Shown one piece after another: positions 1 to 6,772 of a stretch of 6,802 bases of DNA. A program made the position numbers and the translations under genes. The notes beneath the pieces are model-generated. The model worked only from the letters and a program-made list of their open reading frames with translations, had not been told where the DNA came from and did not search any database. The stretch is from assembly GCA_013362725.1 (NCBI GenBank), contig JABFVP010000666.1:1-6802 (forward strand), in the 5' to 3' direction. Within the stretch, counting starts at the first letter, position 1. Every line of letters starts with the position of its first letter. This stretch comes from Cupriavidus sp. (lineage in GTDB: Bacteria; Pseudomonadota; Gammaproteobacteria; Burkholderiales; Burkholderiaceae).

Positions 1-1
1 G

Positions 2-3000
2 GCCACCGCGGCGGCGCGGTTCTGCCGCGTCTGCGGCGTTGGCCTGCCCGACGCGCCCGCCACGACTGCGCCTGCGCCGGCCGCCCCGCGCCAGGACAGT
101 CCGGCGCCGGTCCACTACACCCCGCCGCACCTTGCCGGACGCATCCTGGCCGAGCAGGCGGCGATGGAAGCGCGCGGCGAGACCGCCGGCGAGCGCAAGA
201 CCATCACTGCGCTGTTTGCCGACATGGCCGGCTCCACCGCGCTAACGCAGGACCTGGACCCCGAGGATGCGCGCCGGCTGATCGACCCCGTGGTGACGCT
301 GATGATGGAAGCGGTCCACCACTACGAGGGCTACGTCGCCAAGTTCCTCGGCGACGGCATTCTGGCGCTGTTCGGCGCGCCCATCGCCCACGAGGACCAT
401 GCCCTGCGCGCGCTCTACGCCGCGCTGCGCATGCAGGATGCGATGCACCGGCACAGCGACCGCGTGCGCCTGGAGCAAGGCATTCCGCTGCAGGTCCGCA
501 TCGGCATCCATACCGGCGAGGTGGTGGTGCGCTCGATCCGCAAGGACGACCTGCACACCGACTACGATCCGGTCGGCCACACCATCCATATCGCCTCGCG
601 CATGGAGGGCATCGCCACGCCGGCGTCGATCCTGGTGAGCGAGTCGACCCACAAGCTGACCGAAGGCTATTTCGAATTCAAGGCACTAGGCACCACCAGC
701 GTCAAGGGCGTGCGCGAACCGCTGGCGGTGTACGAGGTGATCGGGCTGGGAGCCTTGCGCACGCGGCTGCAGGTGGCCGCGCACCGCGGCCTGGCGCGCT
801 TTGTCGGGCGCCAGGATGAACTTGCGCACCTGAACGCCGCGCTGGAGCAGGCCAAGGCTGGCCACGGGCGCATCGTCGCGGTGGTCGGCGAGGCCGGCGT
901 CGGCAAGTCGCGGCTGTTCCATGAATTCAAGGTCAGGTCGCAGCAAGGCTGCCTGGCGCTGGAGACGTTCTCGGTCTCGCACGGCAAGGCCTTTGCCTAC
1001 CTGCCGCTGATCGAGATGCTGAAGAACTATTTCCAGATCACCGCGCACGACGGCGACCGCAGCTGCCGCGAAAAGGTCACCGGCAGGCTGCTGACGCTGG
1101 ACCGCTCGCTGGAAGAGCACCTGCCCTACCTGCTCTACCTGTTGGGCGTAGTAGAGCCCGACTCGCCGCTGCCGACCATGGACCCGGCGCTGCGGCGCCA
1201 GCGCACCTTCGACGCGATTGCCCGGCTGCTGGTGCGCGAAAGCCAGAACCAGCCGCTGGAAGTCATTTTCGAAGACCTGCAGTGGCTGGACGGCGAGACC
1301 GAGGCCTTCCTCAACATGCTGGTCGACCACGTGCCCGGCGCACGCATCGTGCTGCTGGTGAATTACCGGCCCGAGTACAGCCACCGCTGGGACGCTGGCG
1401 CGCATTACTCGCAGCTGCGCCTGCAGCCGCTGGGACAGGCCGAGGCGCAGGAGCTGCTGACCGCGCTGCTCGGCGACGAGCCCAGCCTGGCGCCGCTGAA
1501 GCGGCTGATCCTCGACAAGACCGAAGGCAATCCCTTCTTCATGGAGGAAGTGGTCCAGACCCTGGCCGAGGAAGGCGCGCTGCTGGGCCAGCCGGGCAGT
1601 TACCGCATCGAGAAGGCGCCGGCGCTGCTGCACATCCCGACCACCGTGCAGGGGGTGCTGGCCGCCCGCATCGACCGGCTGCCGCTGGCGCAGAAGGAAC
1701 TGCTGCAGACCCTCGCCGTGATCGGCAAGGAATTCCCGCTGGGCCTGGTGCTGCGCGTCACCGGCCTGCCCGAAGAACGCCTGCATCCGCTGCTGCGCGA
1801 CCTGCAGGGCGCTGACTTTATCTACGAACGCCCTGCCTTCCCCGAGGTGGAGTACGCCTTCAAGCACGCGCTGACCCAGGAGGTGGCCGGCAGCTCGCTG
1901 CTGACCGAGCGCCGCAGCGCCTTGCATGAAAGCTCGGCGCAAGCGATCGAGGCGATGTTCCATGGCCGGCTCAAGGACTACTGCAGCGAGCTGGCCCACC
2001 ACTACAGCCACAGCGGTAATGTGCCGAAGGCGGTCGAGTACCTGCACTGCGCCGGCCAGCAGGCGCTGCAGCGCTCGGCGCAGGAGGAAGCGATCCGGCA
2101 CCTGAGCGAGGCCATTGCCCTGCTCAAGCGCCAGCCCGACAGCGGTGAGCGCGCGCGCCTGGAGCTGACGCTGCTGCTGACGCTGGGCCCCGCGCTGATC
2201 GCGGCACGCGGCCAGGCCTCGCCCGAGGTCGAGGCCAATTACCGGCGCGCGATGTCGCTGTGCGAGCAAGGCCGGCAAACGCCCTATGTGTTCTCGGCGC
2301 AGCTCGGCATGTGGGCGTTCTACCAGCTGCGCGCGCAATACCAGGTGTCGCTGCCGCTGGCGCGGCGCCTGCTTGCGCTGGCTACCGAGTCGCAGAAGCC
2401 CAAGCAGCTGGCCGAAGGACACCGCGCGCTGGGCGCCACGCTGTTCCGCCTGGGCCTGCTGGAAGAGGCGCGCGCGCATATGGAGGCCGTGCTGGCCCTG
2501 CCGCATCCCGAGCACTCCGCCTACGACTTCCTGACCGGCTACGGCCGCGACCCCGTGGTCCATGCCACCAGCACGCTGGCCTGGATCCTGTGGTACCAGG
2601 GCCTTGCCGACCAGGCGCTCGCGCGCAGCCGCGAGGCGCTGGCGCTGGCCCGCGCGCGCCCGGATGCGTACAACCTGGCGCTGTGCCTGGTGTTCGCGGC
2701 GGAACAGTACCGCTGGCGCCGCGATCCGGCGCAGGCCCGGGAGTATGCCGAAGCCGCCATCGCGATTTCGTGCGAACAGGGCTTCCCCATCTACCTGGCC
2801 TGGGGCACCGTGCTGCAGGGCTGGGCGCTGTCCGAGCACGGCAGCCACGACGAAGGCATTGCGCAGATGCGACGCGGCCTCGCCGCCTACGAGGCCACCG
2901 GCGGGGAACTCGGCATGCCGAACCTGCTGGCGATGCTGGCCGAGGCCTGCGGCCGGGCGGGCCAGCCCGCCGCCGCGCTGGACGTGCTGACGCGCGCGCA

Positions 3001-3370
3001 GGCCATGATCGAAGACACCGGCGAACGGCTCGATGAAGCCGCCGTCTACCGGCTGCGCGGCGACTTGCTGCTGCAGCTGGCCGCGCCCGATGCCGGCGCC
3101 GCCGCCGGCCATGACGCCGAAGCCTGCTTCCAGCGCGCGCTCGCGGTTGCGCACGGCCAGGGCGCCAGGCCGCTGGAACTGCAGGCCGCGCTCAGCCTGG
3201 CCCGGCTGTGGCAGCGCCAGGGCAGGCGCGACGCCGCGCGCGAAGCGCTGGCGCGCGTCCACGGCAGCTTCAGCGAGGGCACCGATGGCGCCGACTGGCA
3301 GGAAGCGCAGGTTCTGCTTGCCGAGCTTGCCGACGACGTGGCCCGCGACCCGGGCCCGGCGCGCGCATGA
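2..3370 (+). CDS. Class III cyclase-domain / STAND-AAA ATPase / TPR multidomain signalling protein (5' partial)
   Basis: The frame is open from base 2, so the N-terminus is outside the window. The ATG at 164 is internal, because family-like sequence precedes it: a CxxCG half zinc ribbon (Cys codons at 23 and 32) and a 'YTPPHLAGRIL' linker. Numbering from Met164, a class III nucleotide cyclase homology domain spans about residues 10-195, with metal-binding Asp20 and Asp64, Lys60 of KFLGDG, Asp135, and Arg146. His142 stands where cyclases usually have the transition-state Asn. An ATPase domain follows, with Walker A GEAGVGKS (242-249) and Walker B-like VIFEDLQW (367-374), typical of AAA_16/STAND proteins. 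A winged-helix-like segment (about 500-600) and a helical TPR-like region (about 612-1050) complete it. No signal peptide or membrane segment is visible, so it is probably cytoplasmic. Proteins of this architecture are poorly characterised; whether it makes cAMP is unknown. Its TGA overlaps the next gene's ATG. Confidence 0.93.
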   Translation, partial: ATAAARFCRVCGVGLPDAPATTAPAPAAPRQDSPAPVHYTPPHLAGRILAEQAAMEARGETAGERKTITALFADMAGSTALTQDLDPEDARRLIDPVVTLMMEAVHHYEGYVAKFLGDGILALFGAPIAHEDHALRALYAALRMQDAMHRHSDRVRLEQGIPLQVRIGIHTGEVVVRSIRKDDLHTDYDPVGHTIHIASRMEGIATPASILVSESTHKLTEGYFEFKALGTTSVKGVREPLAVYEVIGLGALRTRLQVAAHRGLARFVGRQDELAHLNAALEQAKAGHGRIVAVVGEAGVGKSRLFHEFKVRSQQGCLALETFSVSHGKAFAYLPLIEMLKNYFQITAHDGDRSCREKVTGRLLTLDRSLEEHLPYLLYLLGVVEPDSPLPTMDPALRRQRTFDAIARLLVRESQNQPLEVIFEDLQWLDGETEAFLNMLVDHVPGARIVLLVNYRPEYSHRWDAGAHYSQLRLQPLGQAEAQELLTALLGDEPSLAPLKRLILDKTEGNPFFMEEVVQTLAEEGALLGQPGSYRIEKAPALLHIPTTVQGVLAARIDRLPLAQKELLQTLAVIGKEFPLGLVLRVTGLPEERLHPLLRDLQGADFIYERPAFPEVEYAFKHALTQEVAGSSLLTERRSALHESSAQAIEAMFHGRLKDYCSELAHHYSHSGNVPKAVEYLHCAGQQALQRSAQEEAIRHLSEAIALLKRQPDSGERARLELTLLLTLGPALIAARGQASPEVEANYRRAMSLCEQGRQTPYVFSAQLGMWAFYQLRAQYQVSLPLARRLLALATESQKPKQLAEGHRALGATLFRLGLLEEARAHMEAVLALPHPEHSAYDFLTGYGRDPVVHATSTLAWILWYQGLADQALARSREALALARARPDAYNLALCLVFAAEQYRWRRDPAQAREYAEAAIAISCEQGFPIYLAWGTVLQGWALSEHGSHDEGIAQMRRGLAAYEATGGELGMPNLLAMLAEACGRAGQPAAALDVLTRAQAMIEDTGERLDEAAVYRLRGDLLLQLAAPDAGAAAGHDAEACFQRALAVAHGQGARPLELQAALSLARLWQRQGRRDAAREALARVHGSFSEGTDGADWQEAQVLLAELADDVARDPGPARA

Positions 3371-4005
3371 CCACCGCCGCCAACCCGCTGCAAGAGCGCT
3401 TTGTCGCGCTCTGGACCCTGGCGGGCGGCACCCGCGCGGCCGACGCGTATGCCGACCTGGCGCGCTGCTACGGCGAGCCGACCCGGCACTACCACACCCT
3501 GCACCATGTGCGCCGCTGCCTGCGCGACCTCGACTGGGCGCGCAGCGCGATACCGGATGCCGCCGACGTCGAACTGGCGCTGTGGTGCCATGACGTCATC
3601 TACGTGCCCGGCGCCGCCGACAACGAAGCGCGCAGCGCGGCGTGGCTGCAGCATTGGTCGGCCGGCACGGTTGGCACCGCCGCACGCGTGGCCGCGCTGA
3701 TCCTGGAGACCACGCACGTCGACGTGCCCGCCAGCCTGGCCGGGCGCTTCACCGCCGACATCGACCTGGCCGCGCTAGGATACAGCCGCGCGCGCTTCGA
3801 GGACAACGGCGCGCGCCTGCGCGCCGAGCGCACCGACCTGGACGATGCCGCCTATGACGCCGCCGAGCGGGCCTTCCTGCAGCGCTTGCTGGACAGTCCC
3901 CGCATCTATGCCACCGACCTGTTCCGGTCGCGCTACGAGGCGCAGGCGCGGGCCAATCTGGCCTGGCGGCTGGCCCAGCCGGCGCCTACAGGAATTCGCC
4001 GGTGA
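3367..4005 (+). CDS. HD-superfamily predicted metal-dependent phosphohydrolase (COG4339-like)
   Basis: This is a 212-residue soluble protein. HD-type metal ligands are visible: R40-H41-Y42-H43 with H46/H47 in the 'RHYHTLHHV' segment, the H75-D76 pair in 'WCHDVIY', N86-E87, and a 'DIDL' acidic motif at 131-134. The C-terminal 'SPRIYATDLFRSRYEAQARANL' type ending also fits the small predicted HD hydrolase family (COG4339), whose substrate is not established. I chose the ATG at 3367 because family resemblance begins about ten residues later and the ATG overlaps the upstream stop as ATGA. Longer starts fall inside the preceding gene in an unrelated frame. No strong Shine-Dalgarno is seen, consistent with translational coupling. 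The last 20 bp overlap the convergent patatin gene. Phosphodiesterase or nucleotidase activity is only inferred from the fold. Confidence 0.88.
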   Translation: MTTAANPLQERFVALWTLAGGTRAADAYADLARCYGEPTRHYHTLHHVRRCLRDLDWARSAIPDAADVELALWCHDVIYVPGAADNEARSAAWLQHWSAGTVGTAARVAALILETTHVDVPASLAGRFTADIDLAALGYSRARFEDNGARLRAERTDLDDAAYDAAERAFLQRLLDSPRIYATDLFRSRYEAQARANLAWRLAQPAPTGIRR

Positions 4006-5017
4006 TATCGACGCTGGAGCGCTGGCCCACGCAGTCATAGTTGCGCTCCAGCCAGAGCGTGGCGGCCTGCCGGCCCTGGTCGCGCAGCGTGCACAGAAAG
4101 CTCCAGTCGGCGTTGTACTTGGTCGAGACCCCGAGCGCGGCCATGGTCTCGTCCGAGCGGATCGAATGGATCCACATTTCCTTCATCTCGTTGCGGTCGA
4201 TCTTGCCCTGCTGGATCAGCGTGGTGACGAAGCCGATCGCGCGCATTTCGCGCATCAATGACGAGTTGAAGCTGACCTCGTTGACCCGGTTCAGGATCTC
4301 CGCCGCCGTGGTCGGCACGCCGCGGCGCACGATCGGGTTGATGTGGACGATCACGACATCGTGGGTCTCGCAGTGATAGATCAGCGGAAAGATCGCCGGA
4401 TTGCCGACGTAACCGCCGTCCCAGTAATGCTGGCCGTCGATGCCGACCGCCTGGAACAGCGTGGGCACGCAGGCCGAGGCCAGCACCGCGTCGACGCTCA
4501 GCTCTTCCTGCGCGAAGATGCGGATGCGGCTGGTCTCGATATTGGTCGCGCACAGGTACAGCCGGATCGGGCAATGCGCGCGCAGCGCCGCGAAATCCAC
4601 CTGGCCGAGCAGCACGTCGCGCAGCGGATTGGCATTGCCCGGGTTGAACTGGTACGGCGACAGCAGCCGCAGCGTGATGTCGGCCATGGCGTACAGCGGC
4701 GAGTGGTTCAGCCCCAGCGTATGGCTGCCCTTGAACCACGGCAGCCAGCGCAACGGGTTAAAGCGCTGCGCCGAATGCGCGATGGCCTGCCAGAAGTCGT
4801 GCAGGGCCTGGCGCGCGCCGTCGCTGCCGCCCTGCATCAGGCCGTAGGCCAGCACCGTGCCGTTCATCGCGCCGGCGCTGGTGGCGCTGACCCCTTCGAT
4901 CACCAGCCGGCCATCTTCCAGCAGGCGGTCCAGCACGCCCCAGGTAAATGCGCCGTGCATGCCGCCGCCTTGCAAGGCCAGCGCCACGGGCTTGGCTTGG
5001 ACAGGCTCGGGCGGCAT
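3986..5017 (-). CDS. Patatin-like phospholipase (RssA/NTE-type, COG1752-like)
   Basis: This 343-residue protein is a predicted serine lipid acyl hydrolase using a Ser-Asp dyad. The glycine-rich oxyanion loop is GGGMHG (17-22). The nucleophile is Ser47 in A-T-S-A-G (45-49), followed by AMN. The catalytic Asp200 is in DGG (200-202), after the family-typical 'SACVP' (181-185). The first Gly of the usual GxSxG is Ala; my recollection is that ATSAG occurs in related bacterial patatins, so activity is probably kept. No signal peptide or membrane helix is visible, suggesting a cytosolic or peripheral protein. The ATG at 5017 is supported by an AGGGG ribosome-binding site nine bases upstream. It is convergent with the HD gene. 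The substrate is unknown; phospholipids or polyester/lipid stores are possibilities only. Confidence 0.92.
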   Translation of the reverse strand: MPPEPVQAKPVALALQGGGMHGAFTWGVLDRLLEDGRLVIEGVSATSAGAMNGTVLAYGLMQGGSDGARQALHDFWQAIAHSAQRFNPLRWLPWFKGSHTLGLNHSPLYAMADITLRLLSPYQFNPGNANPLRDVLLGQVDFAALRAHCPIRLYLCATNIETSRIRIFAQEELSVDAVLASACVPTLFQAVGIDGQHYWDGGYVGNPAIFPLIYHCETHDVVIVHINPIVRRGVPTTAAEILNRVNEVSFNSSLMREMRAIGFVTTLIQQGKIDRNEMKEMWIHSIRSDETMAALGVSTKYNADWSFLCTLRDQGRQAATLWLERNYDCVGQRSSVDITGEFL

Positions 5018-5026
5018 AGGCGAATT

Positions 5027-5031
5027 CCCCT
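5027..5031 (-). promoter_or_regulatory. Ribosome-binding site of the patatin-like gene
   Basis: On the minus strand AGGGG is followed by nine bases and then ATG (5017). The spacing suits a Shine-Dalgarno and fixes the chosen start, which also lies just before the first conserved patatin motif. Confidence 0.65.
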
Positions 5032-5060
5032 GGGCGGCGACAAGGCGCCATGCTCCAGTG

Positions 5061-5078
5061 TAGGAAAGACCGTGCCAA
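5061..5078 (-). promoter_or_regulatory. Possible sigma-54-like (-24/-12) promoter for the patatin-like gene
   Basis: The minus strand reads TTGGCACGGTCTTTCCTA. The -24 half (TGGCACG) matches the sigma-54 consensus exactly. After four bases the -12 half reads TTCC instead of TTGC, a mismatch at the conserved G. Transcription would start near 5050, about 30 bases before the ATG. I see no convincing sigma-70 pair in this 169-bp gap. The -12 mismatch makes this tentative. Confidence 0.22.
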
Positions 5079-5186
5079 GGGGCGTAGGGCGCCGTGCGCG
5101 GTATGACACGCAGCGCTGCGCCGCTACGTCATGATGGCCCTCGCGATCGTGGCAGCGGCATCACTTGCGGAAGTGCCCGCGCCCCG

Positions 5187-5840
5187 TTATGCCAGCTCGA
5201 ACCCGTGTCGCGCCAGCGGCAGCGAGCGTACGCGCTGCCCGGTTGCGGCAAACAGCGCATTGGCCAGCGCCGGCGCCAGCGTCGGCACCGCCGACTCGCC
5301 CACGCCGCCGATGCGCTCGCCGCTGGGCGCAAGCACCGCCTCGAAGCGCGGCGTCTGCGCCAGCCGCAACAGCGGATAGTCGTGGAAGTTGGATTGCTGC
5401 ACACGCCCGTCGGCAATGGTGATGGCGCCAGTCATGGCCGCGCTCAGGCCCCAGATGCTGGCGCCCTCCAGCTGTCGCTCGACCGTCGCCGGGTTGATCA
5501 CGGTGCCGCAGTCGATGGCATTGACGACGCGGTGCAGCGTGATGCGCTGGCCCTGCACCGACAGCTCCACCACCGTCGCGCACAGCGAGCCCCACGCCTG
5601 CGACAGCGCCACGCCGTGGCAGCGCCCTGCCGGCGCGCTGCCCCAGCCGACGTGCTGCGCCAGGCGCTGCAGCAAGCGCGCCGGACGCGGACGATCGGCC
5701 AGCAGGTTCAGCCGGAACTGCAGCGGATCGGCTTTGGCGTGATGGGCCAGCTCGTCGATAAAGCTCTCGGCGAAAAAGGTGTTCTGCGTATAGCCCACGC
5801 CGCGCCAGAAGCCCACCGGCACGGCGGTATTGACCATCGC
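5187..5840 (-). pseudogene. IorB-like molybdopterin oxidoreductase large subunit, C-terminal fragment
   Basis: This is the last ~218 residues of a xanthine oxidase-family large subunit, closest in appearance to the beta subunit of isoquinoline 1-oxidoreductase (usually above 700 residues). Visible hallmarks are 'VPVGFWRGVGYTQN' with 'FFAESFIDELAH', the 'AIDCGTVINP' segment, and GGVGE, whose Glu (codon 5295-5297) is the family's catalytic base at the molybdenum centre. The stop is TAA at 5187-5189. Homology ends near 5840. Upstream of that, the minus-strand frame stays open to 6188, but that stretch is Ser/Arg-rich antisense of the LysR gene and not part of the family. The 5' two-thirds, the start codon and any small [2Fe-2S] subunit gene are absent, so a functional enzyme cannot be made from this copy. 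The exact native substrate cannot be told. Confidence 0.82.
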
Positions 5841-6678
5841 ATGGCGCACCGGCAGCATGACGCGCGCCGCCGATGCGCTGTGCGTGACGCACGGCGCCGT
5901 CAGCCGGCATATCCGTGCGCTGGAGTCACAGCTTGGCTGCACGTTGTTCCTGCGCGCCGGCCGGCAGCTGGAGCTGACCGCCACCGGCCGCGAACTCGCC
6001 GACGACCTCGATCGCGCCCTGCGCGCGGTGGAGCTGTCACTGGCCGGCGCGGCCGAGCGCCGCGCGCGCGAACGCCAGTCGCTGCATGTCAATGTCAGCC
6101 CCGAACTGGCCGGCGCCTGGCTGGTGCCCAGGCTGCCGCAACTGCGCGAGGCGCTTCCCGGCCTGGACCTGTCCATCGCCGCCAGCACCGGGGACCCCGA
6201 CTTTGCCCGATCCGACCTCGACGTCAGCCTGCGCTACGGCCCCGCGCCCTTCACTGGCTACCAGTGCCTGAAGCTGCTGGACGACGACATTATCGTGGTA
6301 TGCAGCCCCGGCTTCGCCCAGCGGCATGCCGGCATGACCGCGGCCGATGCGGCGCACCTGCCGCGGCTGCGGCACGCGCGTTTCCGCTGGTCGCAGTGGG
6401 GCGCCGCAGCGGGCGTGGTACTGGACGAACCCGAAGACGGCATCGTGTTCGACTGCCGCGCGCTGCTGATCGAGGCTGCGGCCAATGGCATGGGGCTGGC
6501 GCTTACGCGGGGCTTGCTGGCACGTGAGGCTATCGCCGCGGGGCGGTTGGTGCGGCCGTTGGCAGATAGCTTTCCGGCCAGTCATAACTGCTACATCGTA
6601 TGGCGTGGGGATAATCCCAAGCAGGGGTTGATCAGGGGTTTTGCGGAGTGGTTGCGGGAGGCGGCTTTGGCAGGATGA
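5830..6678 (+). CDS. LysR-family transcriptional regulator, GcvA-like, N-terminally truncated
   Basis: The protein has up to 282 residues if translated from the TTG at 5830. LysR resemblance begins at 'RTGSMTRAADAL' (residue 6) and continues through the recognition helix 'VTHGAVSRHIRALESQLG' and wing. It is followed by a full substrate-binding domain (about 75-275) with GcvA/AmpR-like features such as 'DVSLRYG' and 'EAAANGMGLALTRGLL'. Ordinary family members have about 12-17 more residues, forming helix 1 of the winged helix-turn-helix. Here that is replaced by sequence antisense to the oxidoreductase fragment. The frame is closed by a stop at 5791-5793, the only upstream start is TTG 5830, and the next is ATG 5857; neither has a clear Shine-Dalgarno. 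DNA binding is therefore probably impaired, and it may be a pseudogene. In the intact arrangement it probably regulated the divergent oxidoreductase genes (inference). Confidence 0.82.
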   Translation: MTIAWRTGSMTRAADALCVTHGAVSRHIRALESQLGCTLFLRAGRQLELTATGRELADDLDRALRAVELSLAGAAERRARERQSLHVNVSPELAGAWLVPRLPQLREALPGLDLSIAASTGDPDFARSDLDVSLRYGPAPFTGYQCLKLLDDDIIVVCSPGFAQRHAGMTAADAAHLPRLRHARFRWSQWGAAAGVVLDEPEDGIVFDCRALLIEAAANGMGLALTRGLLAREAIAAGRLVRPLADSFPASHNCYIVWRGDNPKQGLIRGFAEWLREAALAG

Positions 6679-6722
6679 GAGGAAGTTGCGAGGGGGTGTC
6701 GTGCTTGGCGGGCGCGGCTGTT

Positions 6723-6741
6723 TCGCCGGCGTAGCCGGCGA
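6723..6741. repeat. GC-rich perfect stem-loop
   Basis: TCGCCGGC and GCCGGCGA form an 8-bp perfect stem around a three-base GTA loop. It begins 45 bases after the LysR stop and directly abuts the longer stem-loop to its right. The pair may act as one structural unit. Confidence 0.55.
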
Positions 6742-6772
6742 CCTCCTTTCTGTCCGAGCGACAGAAAGGAGG
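6742..6772. terminator. 13-bp perfect stem-loop, possible terminator or dispersed repeat
   Basis: CCTCCTTTCTGTC (6742-6754) pairs perfectly with GACAGAAAGGAGG (6760-6772) around the five-base loop CGAGC. It lies 64 bases after the LysR stop. No T-run follows on either strand, so it is not a classical intrinsic terminator. It resembles the pyrimidine/purine stem-loops followed by 'CAAAGA...GCGAC' that I recall as dispersed between genes in Burkholderiaceae; that is memory, not a search. A flanking GGCGAC (6737-6742) and GTCGCC (6783-6788) could add an outer pairing. The remaining bases to the window end hold no gene. Confidence 0.5.

Noticed and set aside
686..3262. An 858-residue minus-strand open frame opposite the cyclase gene
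   Set aside because: It is Gln/Arg/Ala-rich with no recognisable domain and mirrors the codon bias of the real plus-strand gene, which has clear motifs throughout.
3208..3366. Longer start for the HD phosphohydrolase
   Set aside because: The extra residues are an out-of-frame reading of the upstream gene's C-terminus and resemble nothing in the HD family; ATG 3367 fits family length.
5109..5120. Perfect 12-bp palindrome CGCAGCGCTGCG upstream of the patatin gene
   Set aside because: Such short GC palindromes are expected by chance at this composition, and no regulator gene is adjacent to give it meaning.
4343..5134. A 263-residue plus-strand frame opposite the patatin gene
   Set aside because: Low-complexity shadow frame; the minus strand has complete patatin motifs and a ribosome-binding site.
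5162..5175. CACTT-GCGG-AAGTG hairpin just after the oxidoreductase stop, considered as a terminator
   Set aside because: Only five base pairs and no T-run on the minus strand; too weak to call.
5841..6188. Minus-strand N-terminal extension of the oxidoreductase fragment
   Set aside because: The Ser/Arg-rich product lacks family motifs and is antisense to the LysR coding sequence; it is open by chance.
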